64,000 bases of DNA from Mesorhizobium ventifaucium (GTDB lineage Bacteria; Pseudomonadota; Alphaproteobacteria; Rhizobiales; Rhizobiaceae), in assembly GCF_935822925.1 (NCBI RefSeq), contig NZ_CAKXZS010000009.1, positions 84,973-148,972 on the forward strand. Direction: 5' to 3'. The position numbers and the translations under genes are program-made. Positions 46,997 through 55,225 of the stretch are shown here, in pieces (the stretch's first letter is position 1; the number at the start of each line of letters is the position of its first letter). Under the pieces are notes generated by a model. The model had not been told where the DNA came from. It searched no databases and saw only the letters and a list, made by a program, of their open reading frames with translations.

Positions 46997-47674
46997 ATGA
47001 AAAACGCAGATGTCCATCATCCGATCTTTGACGAGATAGCCGATCTCGCCCGCACGCTGGGGCATGCACACCGGCTGGTTCTTCTCCGCCACATTGCCGA
47101 CGGCGAACTGGCCGTGGAGCAGCTCACGCAACTTTCCGGGATCGCCTTGGCCAACACGTCGCAGCATCTTCAACAGCTCAAGCGGGCCGGCTTGGTGCAG
47201 ACCCGGCGAGACGGGAAACGCGTGCTTTATCGTTTGGCCGATGGCCCGATCGAAAACGTGCTTGGGGCCTTGCGCAGCCTTGCAAACCACAGGCGCGAGC
47301 AAATCCGCGAGCTTATCGATGACACTATGAGCCGGCCGGACAGTCTGGAGAGCATCTCGCGCGAGGAACTCGTGCGCCGCATGCGGGACGACGAAATCGT
47401 GCTGCTCGACGTTCGGCCGCGAGAAGAATACGCGGCCGGGCATTTGCCGGGCGCGATCAACATCCCCGTGGGTGAGCTGGAAGAACGACTTGCGGAGCTT
47501 CCACGAGAGAAGGTCATCGTCGCCTATTGTCGTGGTGTCCAGTGCGTTCTCTCTGCCGACGCGCTGGCAATTTTGAGGGCGCGAGGCTGGGACTCACGGC
47601 GGTTCGAAGGCGGCTTGCCCGAGTGGCTGAATTCAAGCCTTGATGACGACGGCATGAACTACGAAAGCGGCTGA
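46997..47674 (+). CDS. ArsR family regulator fused to a rhodanese domain
   Basis: A 225-residue fusion. Residues 1-100: ArsR winged helix (ARTLGHAHRLVLLRHIADGE, LSGIALANTSQHLQQLKRAG, DGKRVLYRLAD). Residues 118-215: rhodanese domain (DDEIVLLDVRPREEYAAGHL, PGAINIPVGELEERL) with active-site loop AYCRGVQCV, where Cys is present. Such fusions sense or process reactive sulfur or metals. The divergent DUF2938 gene is the likely target. Confidence 0.92.
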   Translation: MKNADVHHPIFDEIADLARTLGHAHRLVLLRHIADGELAVEQLTQLSGIALANTSQHLQQLKRAGLVQTRRDGKRVLYRLADGPIENVLGALRSLANHRREQIRELIDDTMSRPDSLESISREELVRRMRDDEIVLLDVRPREEYAAGHLPGAINIPVGELEERLAELPREKVIVAYCRGVQCVLSADALAILRARGWDSRRFEGGLPEWLNSSLDDDGMNYESG

Positions 47675-47872
47675 TAGAAGCCGAGCGGCGTCGCCGGCCA
47701 AAGCCGCAAAATGAACGAACTTAGAACCGCTGCCCGAACTCGGCCCTACTATGGGCTTGGCGGGTACTGATGTCGGTGGCCGCGACGCAAAGCGACGTCG
47801 TGCGAGGCTATGGCTGGGCATTCGGCGCTGCATGCCTCTTTTACCTGGCTGCGGCCGCGGCTGCGATGAGGC

Positions 47873-48879
47873 TCACCAGGCAGGGTGCTTGCGCAAGGAC
47901 CGCTCCGAACCCTTATCCCATTTGATCGAGCCGGGACGAAGCTCACCCGGTAGTGGCCCAGCCTGCATTGCTGCTGCTTTGGCGTGACGCGCCAGCATGA
48001 CCTCACTCTCGGCGACGACGTGATCGATAAAGGCGCGCTGGGCCGCCGGCATGTGTCGGTTGCTCGGAAATACGACGTGAAACGCGCCGCCATCCTGCCG
48101 GCAATCGCCAAGAACACGCACCAACCTTCCCGATAAAAGGTCGTGCGCCGCAACGCCGAGCGGCAGCAGGGCGATGCCGACACCGGAACGCGCAGCGCGC
48201 AGGGCAGCCTCGGCATTGTCGACAACCATCCGCGGTCTCAGCGTGCATCGACAGCGCTGCCCAAAACCTGCAACGCGACGCTTCGTGGCTCAAGTGTACC
48301 GCCGAGCAGGATCAGGTCATGATCGTCCAGGTCGCCGAGCGTCGTCGGAGCATGACGGCTCCGTAGATACTCCGGGCTGGCAACGAAGATACCTTCGACC
48401 GCGCCAAGACGTCGCGCAACGAGGCTCGAATCCGGCAGCCGGCCGGTCCTCAGTGCGACGTCGATGCGCTCCGCGACCAGATCGACATGTTTGTCGGTAA
48501 GGCGCAACTCGATGCTCACCTTCGGGTGCTGTGCCAGGAACGATGCTATCCAGTCCATGAGATGGTGCGTGCCCAGATAGATCGGCGCCGAAACGCGTAG
48601 GCGTCCCTCCGGCTCGGCACGAGCCGCTCGCACGAACTCTTCGGCCGATTGCAGGTGAGCGAAGCCGCGCTCGGCTTCTCGATGAAACGTCGCACCCAGC
48701 GCGGTCAACGTCACTTTCCGGGTCGTTCGATGCAGCAGTCGAACGTCCAACTCGCTCTCCAACTGCGCCACGCCCCGGCTGACCGTCGCCTTGCGAACGC
48801 CCAACGCGCGTGCGGCTGCGGAGAAGCCGCCGGTCTCAACCACCTTCAGAAATAGGGCGATGTTTCCAGGATTCGCCAT
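47873..48879 (-). pseudogene. Frameshifted LysR family regulator
   Basis: The first part (48879-48238) gives a normal LysR N terminus (ALFLKVVETGGFSAAARALG, ATVSRGVAQLESELDVRLLH) and the first half of the effector domain, ending at TGA after LGSAVDAR. The second part, in another frame from about 48240 (RPRMVVDNAEAALRAARSGV, GIALLPLGVAA), continues the domain to 47873. One missing base near 48231-48233 (CACGCTGAG where CACGCCTGAG would restore the frame) explains it. The combined length, about 335 codons, is slightly long for LysR. It is divergent from an SDR gene. Confidence 0.85.
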
Positions 48880-48974
48880 TGGTACAAATTTTCGAACGAA
48901 CTTTCTCTAATGTCATGTCTAGCATGCCGGTGCCGACGCCGTCATCTTCTGAACTCCCAACAGGAGTGAAGGTT

Positions 48975-49967
48975 ATGCCAGGTGGAAGGAGCATATCTCG
49001 GCGCAACGTCATCAAGACCGGCGCAGCCTTGGCGGTGGTAGCCGCCGCGCCTGCATTCGCGCAGCCGGCGCCTTCGGCCCCGAAGGTTGTCCTGATAACG
49101 GGGAGCAGTTCCGGCTTCGGTCGGTTGATGGCGGAAGGGTTTGCCCGTAGCGGAACACGCGTCCTCGCCACGATGCGCGATGTCCGCGAACGTAACGCGC
49201 AAGCGGCCGCGGACCTCGGCGCGCTCGCTTCGAACGGCTTGCCGCTGGACGTCGTCGAGATTGATGTGCTGAGCGATGAGTCGGTCACCGCAGGCGTCGC
49301 CCGCGCAGTGGAGTTGGCCGGGCGCATCGACATTCTGGTCAACAATGCCGGTATCGCCGTACCGGGTCCTGTCGAGCTTCAGCCGCTGAGCTACTTCGCC
49401 TCCAACATCGACACCAATATGGGCGGCGCGCTCCGCATGTGCCGGGCCGTGCTGCCGGTGATGCGGACGCAGGGCAGTGGCACCATCATCCAGATGTCGA
49501 GCGCGCTCGGCCGCGCCATCGACCCAATGCTCGGCGGTTACTGCGCGTCGAAACTGGCGGTGCAGGCGGCCGCCGACGCACTGGCCTACGAAGTGGCGGC
49601 ATCAAACATCGAGGTCACGATCGTGCAGCCCGCCGGCGCTTATCCGACCAAATTCCAAGCGAACGCCAAGCGCTACTGGCAGGCCATGATCGACCAGCCG
49701 GGCCAACCGAACCAGGCGGCGCTTGCTGCCTATCGGACGCACATTGAGGCGATGCTGACGGATCTGGCGCCTGATGCAGAACTCGATCCGAAGGAGGTCT
49801 CCGATGCTGTCATTGCGCTGGCCGGGATGGAGTTCGGCACAAGGCCCGGACGCCTTGCCGTCGGCCCCTACAAGGACGGGCTCGATCCCGTGAACGCGGC
49901 ACATGACGCGCTGCAGTCCGAAATGATCGCGCATAACCGCATCGCCGATCTGTTGAAGCTGCGGTGA
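48975..49967 (+). CDS. Tat-exported short-chain dehydrogenase/reductase
   Basis: A 330-residue SDR with a Tat signal SISRRNVIKTGAALAVVAAA and cleavage after AFA. The Rossmann core starts VLITGSSSGFGRLMAEGFAR (Gly motif), then NNAG in DILVNNAGIA, catalytic Ser in IIQMSSALGR and YCASK (Tyr-x3-Lys). So it looks active. Its usual relatives are cytosolic; here the Tat signal implies a periplasmic NAD(P)-type enzyme. ATG 48975 follows GGAG and AAGG. A broken LysR gene is divergent from it. Confidence 0.88.
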   Translation: MPGGRSISRRNVIKTGAALAVVAAAPAFAQPAPSAPKVVLITGSSSGFGRLMAEGFARSGTRVLATMRDVRERNAQAAADLGALASNGLPLDVVEIDVLSDESVTAGVARAVELAGRIDILVNNAGIAVPGPVELQPLSYFASNIDTNMGGALRMCRAVLPVMRTQGSGTIIQMSSALGRAIDPMLGGYCASKLAVQAAADALAYEVAASNIEVTIVQPAGAYPTKFQANAKRYWQAMIDQPGQPNQAALAAYRTHIEAMLTDLAPDAELDPKEVSDAVIALAGMEFGTRPGRLAVGPYKDGLDPVNAAHDALQSEMIAHNRIADLLKLR

Positions 49968-50022
49968 GTTGCAGGCCGCGCTGCCGTCTTTGCTGAAACG
50001 ATCCTTCAAGCCGAGGGCAGCC

Positions 50023-50451
50023 ATGAAAACCTTAGCCCATTCCGCGTCGACGGAACCGACCGAAGAAGCCTTGCGCGCCGCAGATCACATGCAATTAAAG
50101 GCCGGATCGAGTGGCGATCCGGACGCCATGGCGGCAATCCAGCATCCTAACTATCTCGGCAACGCGCCGAACAATCGCGTCGTCGATGGCGAAGCGGTCC
50201 GCTCGCTCATGGCATCCGGGGCGATCGCCAGCGACAGCTTGGACCGGACGATCGAACGCATTGCCATCACCGCAAACGTCGGCGTTGTTATGGGTCGAGA
50301 GACCATCGTTGCCACCTCAGGCAGCATCTCGGCCGAAATGTTCTCCGGGGGACCGCTCGAGCGCCGGTTCACCAACGTCTACGTTTGGAGCGACGCGCGT
50401 TGGCGCCTGCTGGCAAGGCATGCCAATGTCATCCACAGCAGCCTTGGCTGA
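50023..50451 (+). CDS. SnoaL/DUF4440-like protein (NTF2-like fold)
   Basis: A 142-residue cytosolic protein with an NTF2-like pattern: HMQLKAGSSGDPDAMAAIQH, PNYLGNAPNNRVVDGEAV, ERIAITANVGVVMGRETIVA and the C-terminal RRFTNVYVWSDARWRLLARH. Such folds serve as small enzymes or binding modules. ATG 50023 has GAGGG five bases upstream and lies 55 bases after the SDR, so co-transcription is likely. Confidence 0.85.
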   Translation: MKTLAHSASTEPTEEALRAADHMQLKAGSSGDPDAMAAIQHPNYLGNAPNNRVVDGEAVRSLMASGAIASDSLDRTIERIAITANVGVVMGRETIVATSGSISAEMFSGGPLERRFTNVYVWSDARWRLLARHANVIHSSLG

Positions 50452-50488
50452 TGTCGGCTGATCGCCTTGCTCCGCTGAACGCTCCCGG

Positions 50489-50977
50489 TCACAATCTCGC
50501 CAGACCGAAGCCGGCAAAAGCCAGGGCGATACCTGATGCGATGGTTCGCGCCTGGTTCCAGAACTGCCACCGTTGTGAATAGTCCTGCCAGATCTCTCGC
50601 GCAGTCTCGATATCCCTGGGGACGGGAGTTGCGGCCAATGCCTCGTTCATCGGCACGTTCACCGCCAATGTGAGGAAGAGGCCCGATGTCAGATAGACGA
50701 GCGCCGCCGCAGCGAACCAGAACGCAGGCGATTTGCGGCCATTGAAACGCATCGCGGCAGCCGTGAGCCCGAGGACGACCGGCGTCAGAAAGAATGCGGG
50801 AAAGAACACGGCGTTGCGAACCGATGCATTCATCGCCTGCATAGCCTCGATCGCCACTCGCGGATCAGTCTGGTCGAGCCCCCACATTGTGGAGCAGACC
50901 CAGGCGTAGAAAAATCCGAAGATCGCCCCGCAAAAGACGATCGAGGTGACCGACAATCCTACGACCATCCCAGGCAT
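50489..50977 (-). CDS. DUF1772 (anthrone oxygenase-like) membrane protein
   Basis: A 162-residue membrane protein with four helices: VVGLSVTSIVFCGAIFGFFY at the N terminus, AVFFPAFFLTPVVLGLTAAA, FWFAAAALVYLTSGLFLTLA and the last ASGIALAFAGFGLARL. The pattern with LNVPMNEAL-like AVNVPMNEALAATP is the DUF1772 hallmark. Related fungal proteins oxidise anthrones. ATG 50977 follows GGAAG; an in-frame GTG lies at 50989. It is divergent from a TetR gene that carries an operator-like palindrome in the gap. Confidence 0.88.
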   Translation of the reverse strand: MPGMVVGLSVTSIVFCGAIFGFFYAWVCSTMWGLDQTDPRVAIEAMQAMNASVRNAVFFPAFFLTPVVLGLTAAAMRFNGRKSPAFWFAAAALVYLTSGLFLTLAVNVPMNEALAATPVPRDIETAREIWQDYSQRWQFWNQARTIASGIALAFAGFGLARL

Positions 50978-51022
50978 AGCTGCTTCCACTAAACCGTATC
51001 GTCGTGTACGCTTTCACATATA

Positions 51023-51038
51023 CGTACAAAAGTGTACG
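51023..51038. promoter_or_regulatory. Probable TetR operator
   Basis: CGTACAAAAGTGTACG is an inverted repeat with six-base arms CGTACA/TGTACG around AAAG, in the 123-bp gap between the divergent DUF1772 and tetR genes. A further GTGTACG half-site is at 51004. It overlaps the probable promoters of both genes. Confidence 0.6.
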
Positions 51039-51100
51039 GTTCTGGTCAAGCGGTTTCGAAGATCGGCACAGTTAGGAGATTGGCAGTTTCGGAGATTGGA

Positions 51101-51700
51101 ATGCGCGAAGACAGCAAGGCTGCGCGGCGGGCACAGATCGAGCGGGCAGCCTACAAGCTTCTCAAGGAGAGAGGCTACGGCGGCACTTCCATGCTTGGCA
51201 TAGCCAAAGAGGCAAAGGCATCAAACGAGACCCTTTATCGCTGGTATGGCGACAAGAAGGGCCTGTTCAAGACGATGGTCGAAAACAATGCAAGGATGAC
51301 GAAGGCGGCACTGGATGCGGCAATCAGGGACGAAGCCGATCCTCTGGCAACCCTTGAAGATGCTGCTCCGATCCTCCTTTCGATGTTGCTTGGCGAGCGG
51401 GCAATTTCCCTGAACCGCGCGGCTGCTTCTGACGAGAGTGGCGAATTGGGTGCGACGATCGCCGCAGGGGGCCGCGATTCGGTATTTCCGCTGATCGAGA
51501 AATTGATCCAGCGCGGCTTGGAGCGCAGTGCGCTGGCCGCCCCATCTGCGCGCATAGCGGCCGACTGGTTCTTGAATCTGCTGATAGGTGATCTGCAGAT
51601 CCGACGGGTCATTGGCACTCTGCCGGTTCCTTCAGACAAGGACATCCATTCAAGAGCGGTTGCCGCGATCAGTGCGTTTAGAAAGCTCTGCAGCACGTGA
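51101..51700 (+). CDS. TetR family transcriptional regulator
   Basis: A 199-residue TetR repressor. The N-terminal DNA-binding domain reads IERAAYKLLKERGYGGTSML, GIAKEAKASNETLYRWYGDK, KGLFKTMVENN. The C-terminal ligand domain includes ADWFLNLLIGDLQIRRVIGT. ATG 51101 follows GGAG. It probably represses itself and the DUF1772 gene through the palindrome at 51023-51038. Confidence 0.92.
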   Translation: MREDSKAARRAQIERAAYKLLKERGYGGTSMLGIAKEAKASNETLYRWYGDKKGLFKTMVENNARMTKAALDAAIRDEADPLATLEDAAPILLSMLLGERAISLNRAAASDESGELGATIAAGGRDSVFPLIEKLIQRGLERSALAAPSARIAADWFLNLLIGDLQIRRVIGTLPVPSDKDIHSRAVAAISAFRKLCST

Positions 51701-51805
51701 CGGCAAAGATCGACCTGCGACCGTTCTCACACGTAGGGTGAGCAGGAGACGGCTGCTCCTGAGAGCAATGACAGCCTGGCTTAAGGCCGAAATCCAACTC
51801 AAGCT

Positions 51806-53068
51806 TCACCCGATCGTGGTCTCCTCCTCGAGCTTCCCCGCTTGCCTCATATTGGGAAGAAAAACCGTCAGCAGCCCGAGCAGCGGCAAATACGAGCAGA
51901 TCTGAAAGACGAAGTCGATGCCTTTCAGGTCGGCGACGACGCCGAGCACGGCGGCGGCGATGCCGCCCATGCCAAAGGCGAAGCCGAAGAAGACGCCGGC
52001 GATCATGCCGACGCGGCCGGGCACCAGTTCCTGGGCGAAGACGACGATGTTCGGGAAGGCCGAGGACAGGATCAGGCCGATCAGCACGGTCAGGATCATG
52101 GTCCATTCGAAATTGGCGTAGGGCAAGGCCAGCGTAAAGGGCAGCACACCGACGATCGAGAACCAGATCATCGCCTTCTCCCCGTAGCGATCGCCGAACG
52201 GGCCGCCGAGCAGGATGCCCAGCGCCGAGGCGCCGAGGAACAGGAACAGCATGACCTGCGACATCTGAACCGAAACGCCGAATTTATCGATGGCGTAGAA
52301 GGTGTAGTAGCTGGCGAGGCTGGCAACGTAGGCGTTCTTGGTCAGCACCAGCAGGGTCAGCACCGCCAGCGCGCCGATCACCTTGCGGCGCGGGAAGGGC
52401 GAGACGAAGCCTGCCGCCTTGCGGCTGGCAAGCGAGGCGCGCAGGCGGCTGTACCAGCCGCCGACCCGCCACAGCACGATGATGCCGATCAGCGAGCCGA
52501 CGGCAAACCACGCGATGCTGGTCTGGCCGAAGGGCACGACGATGAAGGCGGCCAGCAGCGGCCCGATGGCCTGGCCGAGATTGCCGCCGACCTGGAACAG
52601 CGATTGCGCCAGGCCGAACCTGCCGCCCGAGGCGAAGCGGGCGATGCGCGAGGATTCCGGATGGAAGATTGCCGAGCCGATGCCAATCAGTGACGCGCCG
52701 ATCAGCAGCAGCCAATAATGTCCGGCATAGGCCAGCACGATCAGGCCGATCAGCGAAGACGCCATGCCATAAGGCAGCGAATAGGGCATCGGCCGCTTGT
52801 CGGTGACCATGCCGATCAGCGGCTGCAGCAATGACGCCGTCACCTGGAAGGTGAAGGTCAAAAGGCCGATCTGCCAGAAATCGAGACCATAATTGTCCTT
52901 CAGCAGTGGATAGATGGCCGACAGCAGCGACTGCATGATGTCGTTGACGCAGTGGCAGAAGCTCACCGCAAGGATGACGCTGAAGGCCGTCGCTTGCGCC
53001 GAAGTGTGGCTGGCCGTCGCCGGCGCGGCGGCGGCGGTGGCTGTCGTATCGGTCAAGGCAGGCTCCAT
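51806..53068 (-). CDS. MFS efflux transporter (fosmidomycin-resistance Fsr type)
   Basis: A 420-residue 12-helix major facilitator. It shows VSFCHCVNDIMQSLLSAIYP in helix 1, the loop GMVTDKRPMPY, the FHPESSRIARFASGGRFGLA motif typical of the Fsr group and GRVGMIAGVFFGFAFGMGG near the C terminus. Fsr-type proteins export fosmidomycin-like compounds, but the natural substrate here is unknown. An AraC gene is divergent 118 bases away and is the likely regulator. A fragment of a second copy lies at 46108-46283. Confidence 0.93.
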   Translation of the reverse strand: MEPALTDTTATAAAAPATASHTSAQATAFSVILAVSFCHCVNDIMQSLLSAIYPLLKDNYGLDFWQIGLLTFTFQVTASLLQPLIGMVTDKRPMPYSLPYGMASSLIGLIVLAYAGHYWLLLIGASLIGIGSAIFHPESSRIARFASGGRFGLAQSLFQVGGNLGQAIGPLLAAFIVVPFGQTSIAWFAVGSLIGIIVLWRVGGWYSRLRASLASRKAAGFVSPFPRRKVIGALAVLTLLVLTKNAYVASLASYYTFYAIDKFGVSVQMSQVMLFLFLGASALGILLGGPFGDRYGEKAMIWFSIVGVLPFTLALPYANFEWTMILTVLIGLILSSAFPNIVVFAQELVPGRVGMIAGVFFGFAFGMGGIAAAVLGVVADLKGIDFVFQICSYLPLLGLLTVFLPNMRQAGKLEEETTIG

Positions 53069-53186
53069 GGTCTCTTTGGCGGACGCTGCCGCAGGCGGCC
53101 CTTATGGCCCGCTGCCTTATAAGTTACTTGCCGGGCGACTTCTTTCGTGGTTTGGTCCAAAAGTTTCGCGAGTGGGCCATTAGCCA

Positions 53187-54077
53187 ATGCCGCATGGCAA
53201 CGAAATCTTCAAAGCGGGCGAGACCGATCTCGACCAATTTACCGATCTCGGGCACTTCACCGATCTCGGGCAGTTGCATCAGCGCCGCTGGCAGTGGCTG
53301 GAGCAGGCCGTCGGGCCGGCGGTGGCCCTGCCGACCGAATATCCCGACGGTTACCACGTGCCGCAGCACCGTCACAGTCGCAGTCAGTTGCTGCATGCGC
53401 TTGTCGGCGTCGTGCTGGTGACGACGCGGCATGGGCGCTGGATGGTGCCGCCCGATCATGCGATGTGGATTCCTGCCGGCACCGAGCATTCCGTCGAGAT
53501 GCTTGGCGACGTAAGCATGCGCTCGGTCTATGTGATGCCGGACGCCATCGCCGGGCTGCCGGATGGCTTGCGCGTCGTCGGCATCACCGATCTGATGCAC
53601 AGCCTGATCGTGGAATCGGAAAAGCTGCCGCAGGGCGCCGAGCTTGAGGGGCGCGGCGGGCTGATCATGAGCCTCCTGCTGCATGAAATCCCGAACCTAC
53701 CGGAACGGCCGCTCGGCCTGCCTTTTCCTTCGGATCCAAGGCTCGCGGCACTGTGCCGGCGCTTCGTCGCAGCACCCTCGCCGCACGCGACGATCGATGA
53801 ATGGGCCGATATCGTCGGCATGAGCCGGCGTTCCTTCACCCGCGCCTTTCATCGCCAGACCGGATTGTCGTTGTCGACATGGCGCCAGCAGGCCTGCCTG
53901 TTCGCGGCCTTGCCGAGGCTGGCCGACGGCGAGCCGATCACAAGGGTGGCGCTCGATCTCGGCTACGACAGCGTGCCGGCCTTCATCACCATGTTCAAGC
54001 GAATGCTGGGGGCGTCGCCACGCGGCTATATGCGCGGCTCAAGGGACAACATCAGGATGTCGACGGGTAGCGCATGA
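53187..54077 (+). CDS. AraC family transcriptional regulator with cupin-type sensor
   Basis: A 296-residue regulator with an N-terminal cupin-like ligand domain (YHVPQHRHSRSQLLHALVGV, MVPPDHAMWIPAGTEHSVEM) and a C-terminal AraC DNA-binding domain (TIDEWADIVGMSRRSFTRAF, RQTGLSLSTWRQQACLF, ITRVALDLGYDSVPAFITMF). It lies divergent from the MFS exporter and probably activates it. Residues 13-30 hold three tandem hexapeptides (TDLDQF, TDLGHF, TDLGQL) from an 18-base triplication at 53223-53276. Confidence 0.92.
   Translation: MPHGNEIFKAGETDLDQFTDLGHFTDLGQLHQRRWQWLEQAVGPAVALPTEYPDGYHVPQHRHSRSQLLHALVGVVLVTTRHGRWMVPPDHAMWIPAGTEHSVEMLGDVSMRSVYVMPDAIAGLPDGLRVVGITDLMHSLIVESEKLPQGAELEGRGGLIMSLLLHEIPNLPERPLGLPFPSDPRLAALCRRFVAAPSPHATIDEWADIVGMSRRSFTRAFHRQTGLSLSTWRQQACLFAALPRLADGEPITRVALDLGYDSVPAFITMFKRMLGASPRGYMRGSRDNIRMSTGSA
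53223..53276 (+). repeat. Three 18-bp in-frame tandem copies
   Basis: ACCGATCTCGACCAATTT, ACCGATCTCGGGCACTTC and ACCGATCTCGGGCAGTTG follow each other exactly every 18 bases in the AraC gene, encoding TDLDQF-TDLGHF-TDLGQL. The nearly identical DNA points to recent slippage or duplication. Confidence 0.9.
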
Positions 54078-54112
54078 CCCCGAAAGGATCATGCGCAAAA
54101 ACAAGATAGCGC
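54072..54112. repeat. Shortened dispersed palindromic repeat, copy d
   Basis: GCATGACCCCGAAAGGATCA followed by TGCGC and, later, GATAGCGC matches the left and right ends of the copy at 36031-36090 but lacks the central AAGTGG...TTTTCGG part. It lies between the convergent AraC and prs genes. Confidence 0.7.
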
Positions 54113-54123
54113 GGGCAGAGATT

Positions 54124-55059
54124 TCAGTCGAACAGGCTCGACACCGACTCTTCGGTCGCCGTGCGCGAGATCGCCTCACCCATCAGGTCGGCGATGGAGA
54201 CAACGCGGATGTTGCTGGCGTCGAGCACCGCCTGGGTCGGCTGGATGGAATCGGTGATGACCAGTTCCTGCAGTTTCGAGGCGCCGATGCGGGCGATGGC
54301 GCCGCCCGACAAAACGCCATGGGTGGTGTAGGCGGTGACGCTGGTGGCGCCGGCGGCAAGCAGCGCATCGGCCGCATTGCACAAGGTGCCGCCCGAATCG
54401 ATGATGTCGTCGATCAGCAGGCAATCCTTGCCGCGCACGTCGCCGATGACGTTCATCACTTCCGATTCGCCGGGGCGCTCGCGACGCTTGTCGACGATGG
54501 CAAGCTGGGCATCGATGCGCTTGGCGAGCGCGCGGGCGCGGACCACGCCGCCGACGTCCGGCGACACGACCATGACATTGGCAAGCCGCTTGTATTTCGC
54601 CTTCACGTCGCGGGCCATGACCGGCACCGAGAAGAGATTGTCGGTCGGGATGTCGAAAAAGCCCTGGATCTGGCCGGCGTGGAGATCCAGCGTCAAGACG
54701 CGATCGACACCCGCCCGGGTGATCATGTTGGCGACCAGCTTGGCCGAAATCGGCGTGCGGCCCGAGGCGCGGCGGTCTTGCCTTGCATAGCCGAAATAGG
54801 GAATGACCGCGGTGATGCGCTTGGCTGACGAGCGCATGAAGGCATCGATCATGATGAGCAACTCCATCAGGTGATCGTTGGTCGGAAACGAGGTGGACTG
54901 CAGGATGAAGACATCCTCGCCACGCACATTCTCCTGTATTTCGACGAAGATTTCCTGATCGGCGAAGCGCCTGACGCTGGCTTTGCCCAGCGGGATGTTG
55001 AGATAGCGGGCGACCGCTTCGGCCAGCACCCTGTTGGAATTGCCCGCGAAAAGCTTCAT
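54124..55059 (-). CDS. prs: Ribose-phosphate pyrophosphokinase (PRPP synthetase)
   Basis: Prs (311 residues) makes PRPP from ribose 5-phosphate and ATP for nucleotide, His and Trp synthesis. Signatures are [40 protein letters not shown], the flexible-loop [39 protein letters not shown] and the PRPP-binding loop [20 protein letters not shown]. The length and both ends are conserved. AGGAAC precedes the ATG. In many alphaproteobacteria rplY-pth-ychF lies close by; here it is 11 kb away. Confidence 0.97.
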   Translation of the reverse strand: MKLFAGNSNRVLAEAVARYLNIPLGKASVRRFADQEIFVEIQENVRGEDVFILQSTSFPTNDHLMELLIMIDAFMRSSAKRITAVIPYFGYARQDRRASGRTPISAKLVANMITRAGVDRVLTLDLHAGQIQGFFDIPTDNLFSVPVMARDVKAKYKRLANVMVVSPDVGGVVRARALAKRIDAQLAIVDKRRERPGESEVMNVIGDVRGKDCLLIDDIIDSGGTLCNAADALLAAGATSVTAYTTHGVLSGGAIARIGASKLQELVITDSIQPTQAVLDASNIRVVSIADLMGEAISRTATEESVSSLFD

Positions 55060-55103
55060 GCACCGTTCCTGGTGAAGGATGGAGACTCTGGCAGACTCTC
55101 TTG

Positions 55104-55124
55104 AGCCCCTTAGTCGGGGCTTTT
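55104..55124 (+). terminator. Hairpin with T-run upstream of prs
   Basis: AGCCCC (55104-55109) and GGGGCT (55116-55121) form a short stem followed by TTT. It points rightward, although no plus-strand gene ends here. On the minus strand it could help end the lipoprotein transcript that stops at 55226. Confidence 0.4.
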
Positions 55125-55225
55125 AGCGGCCCGTGCCGGTATTGCAAGCGTCGTGATCGGAATCCGCCGGCTAATCTCAATATACATGAACGGCGAGGAA
55201 AGCCGGCAACATGTCAGCCCGCCGG

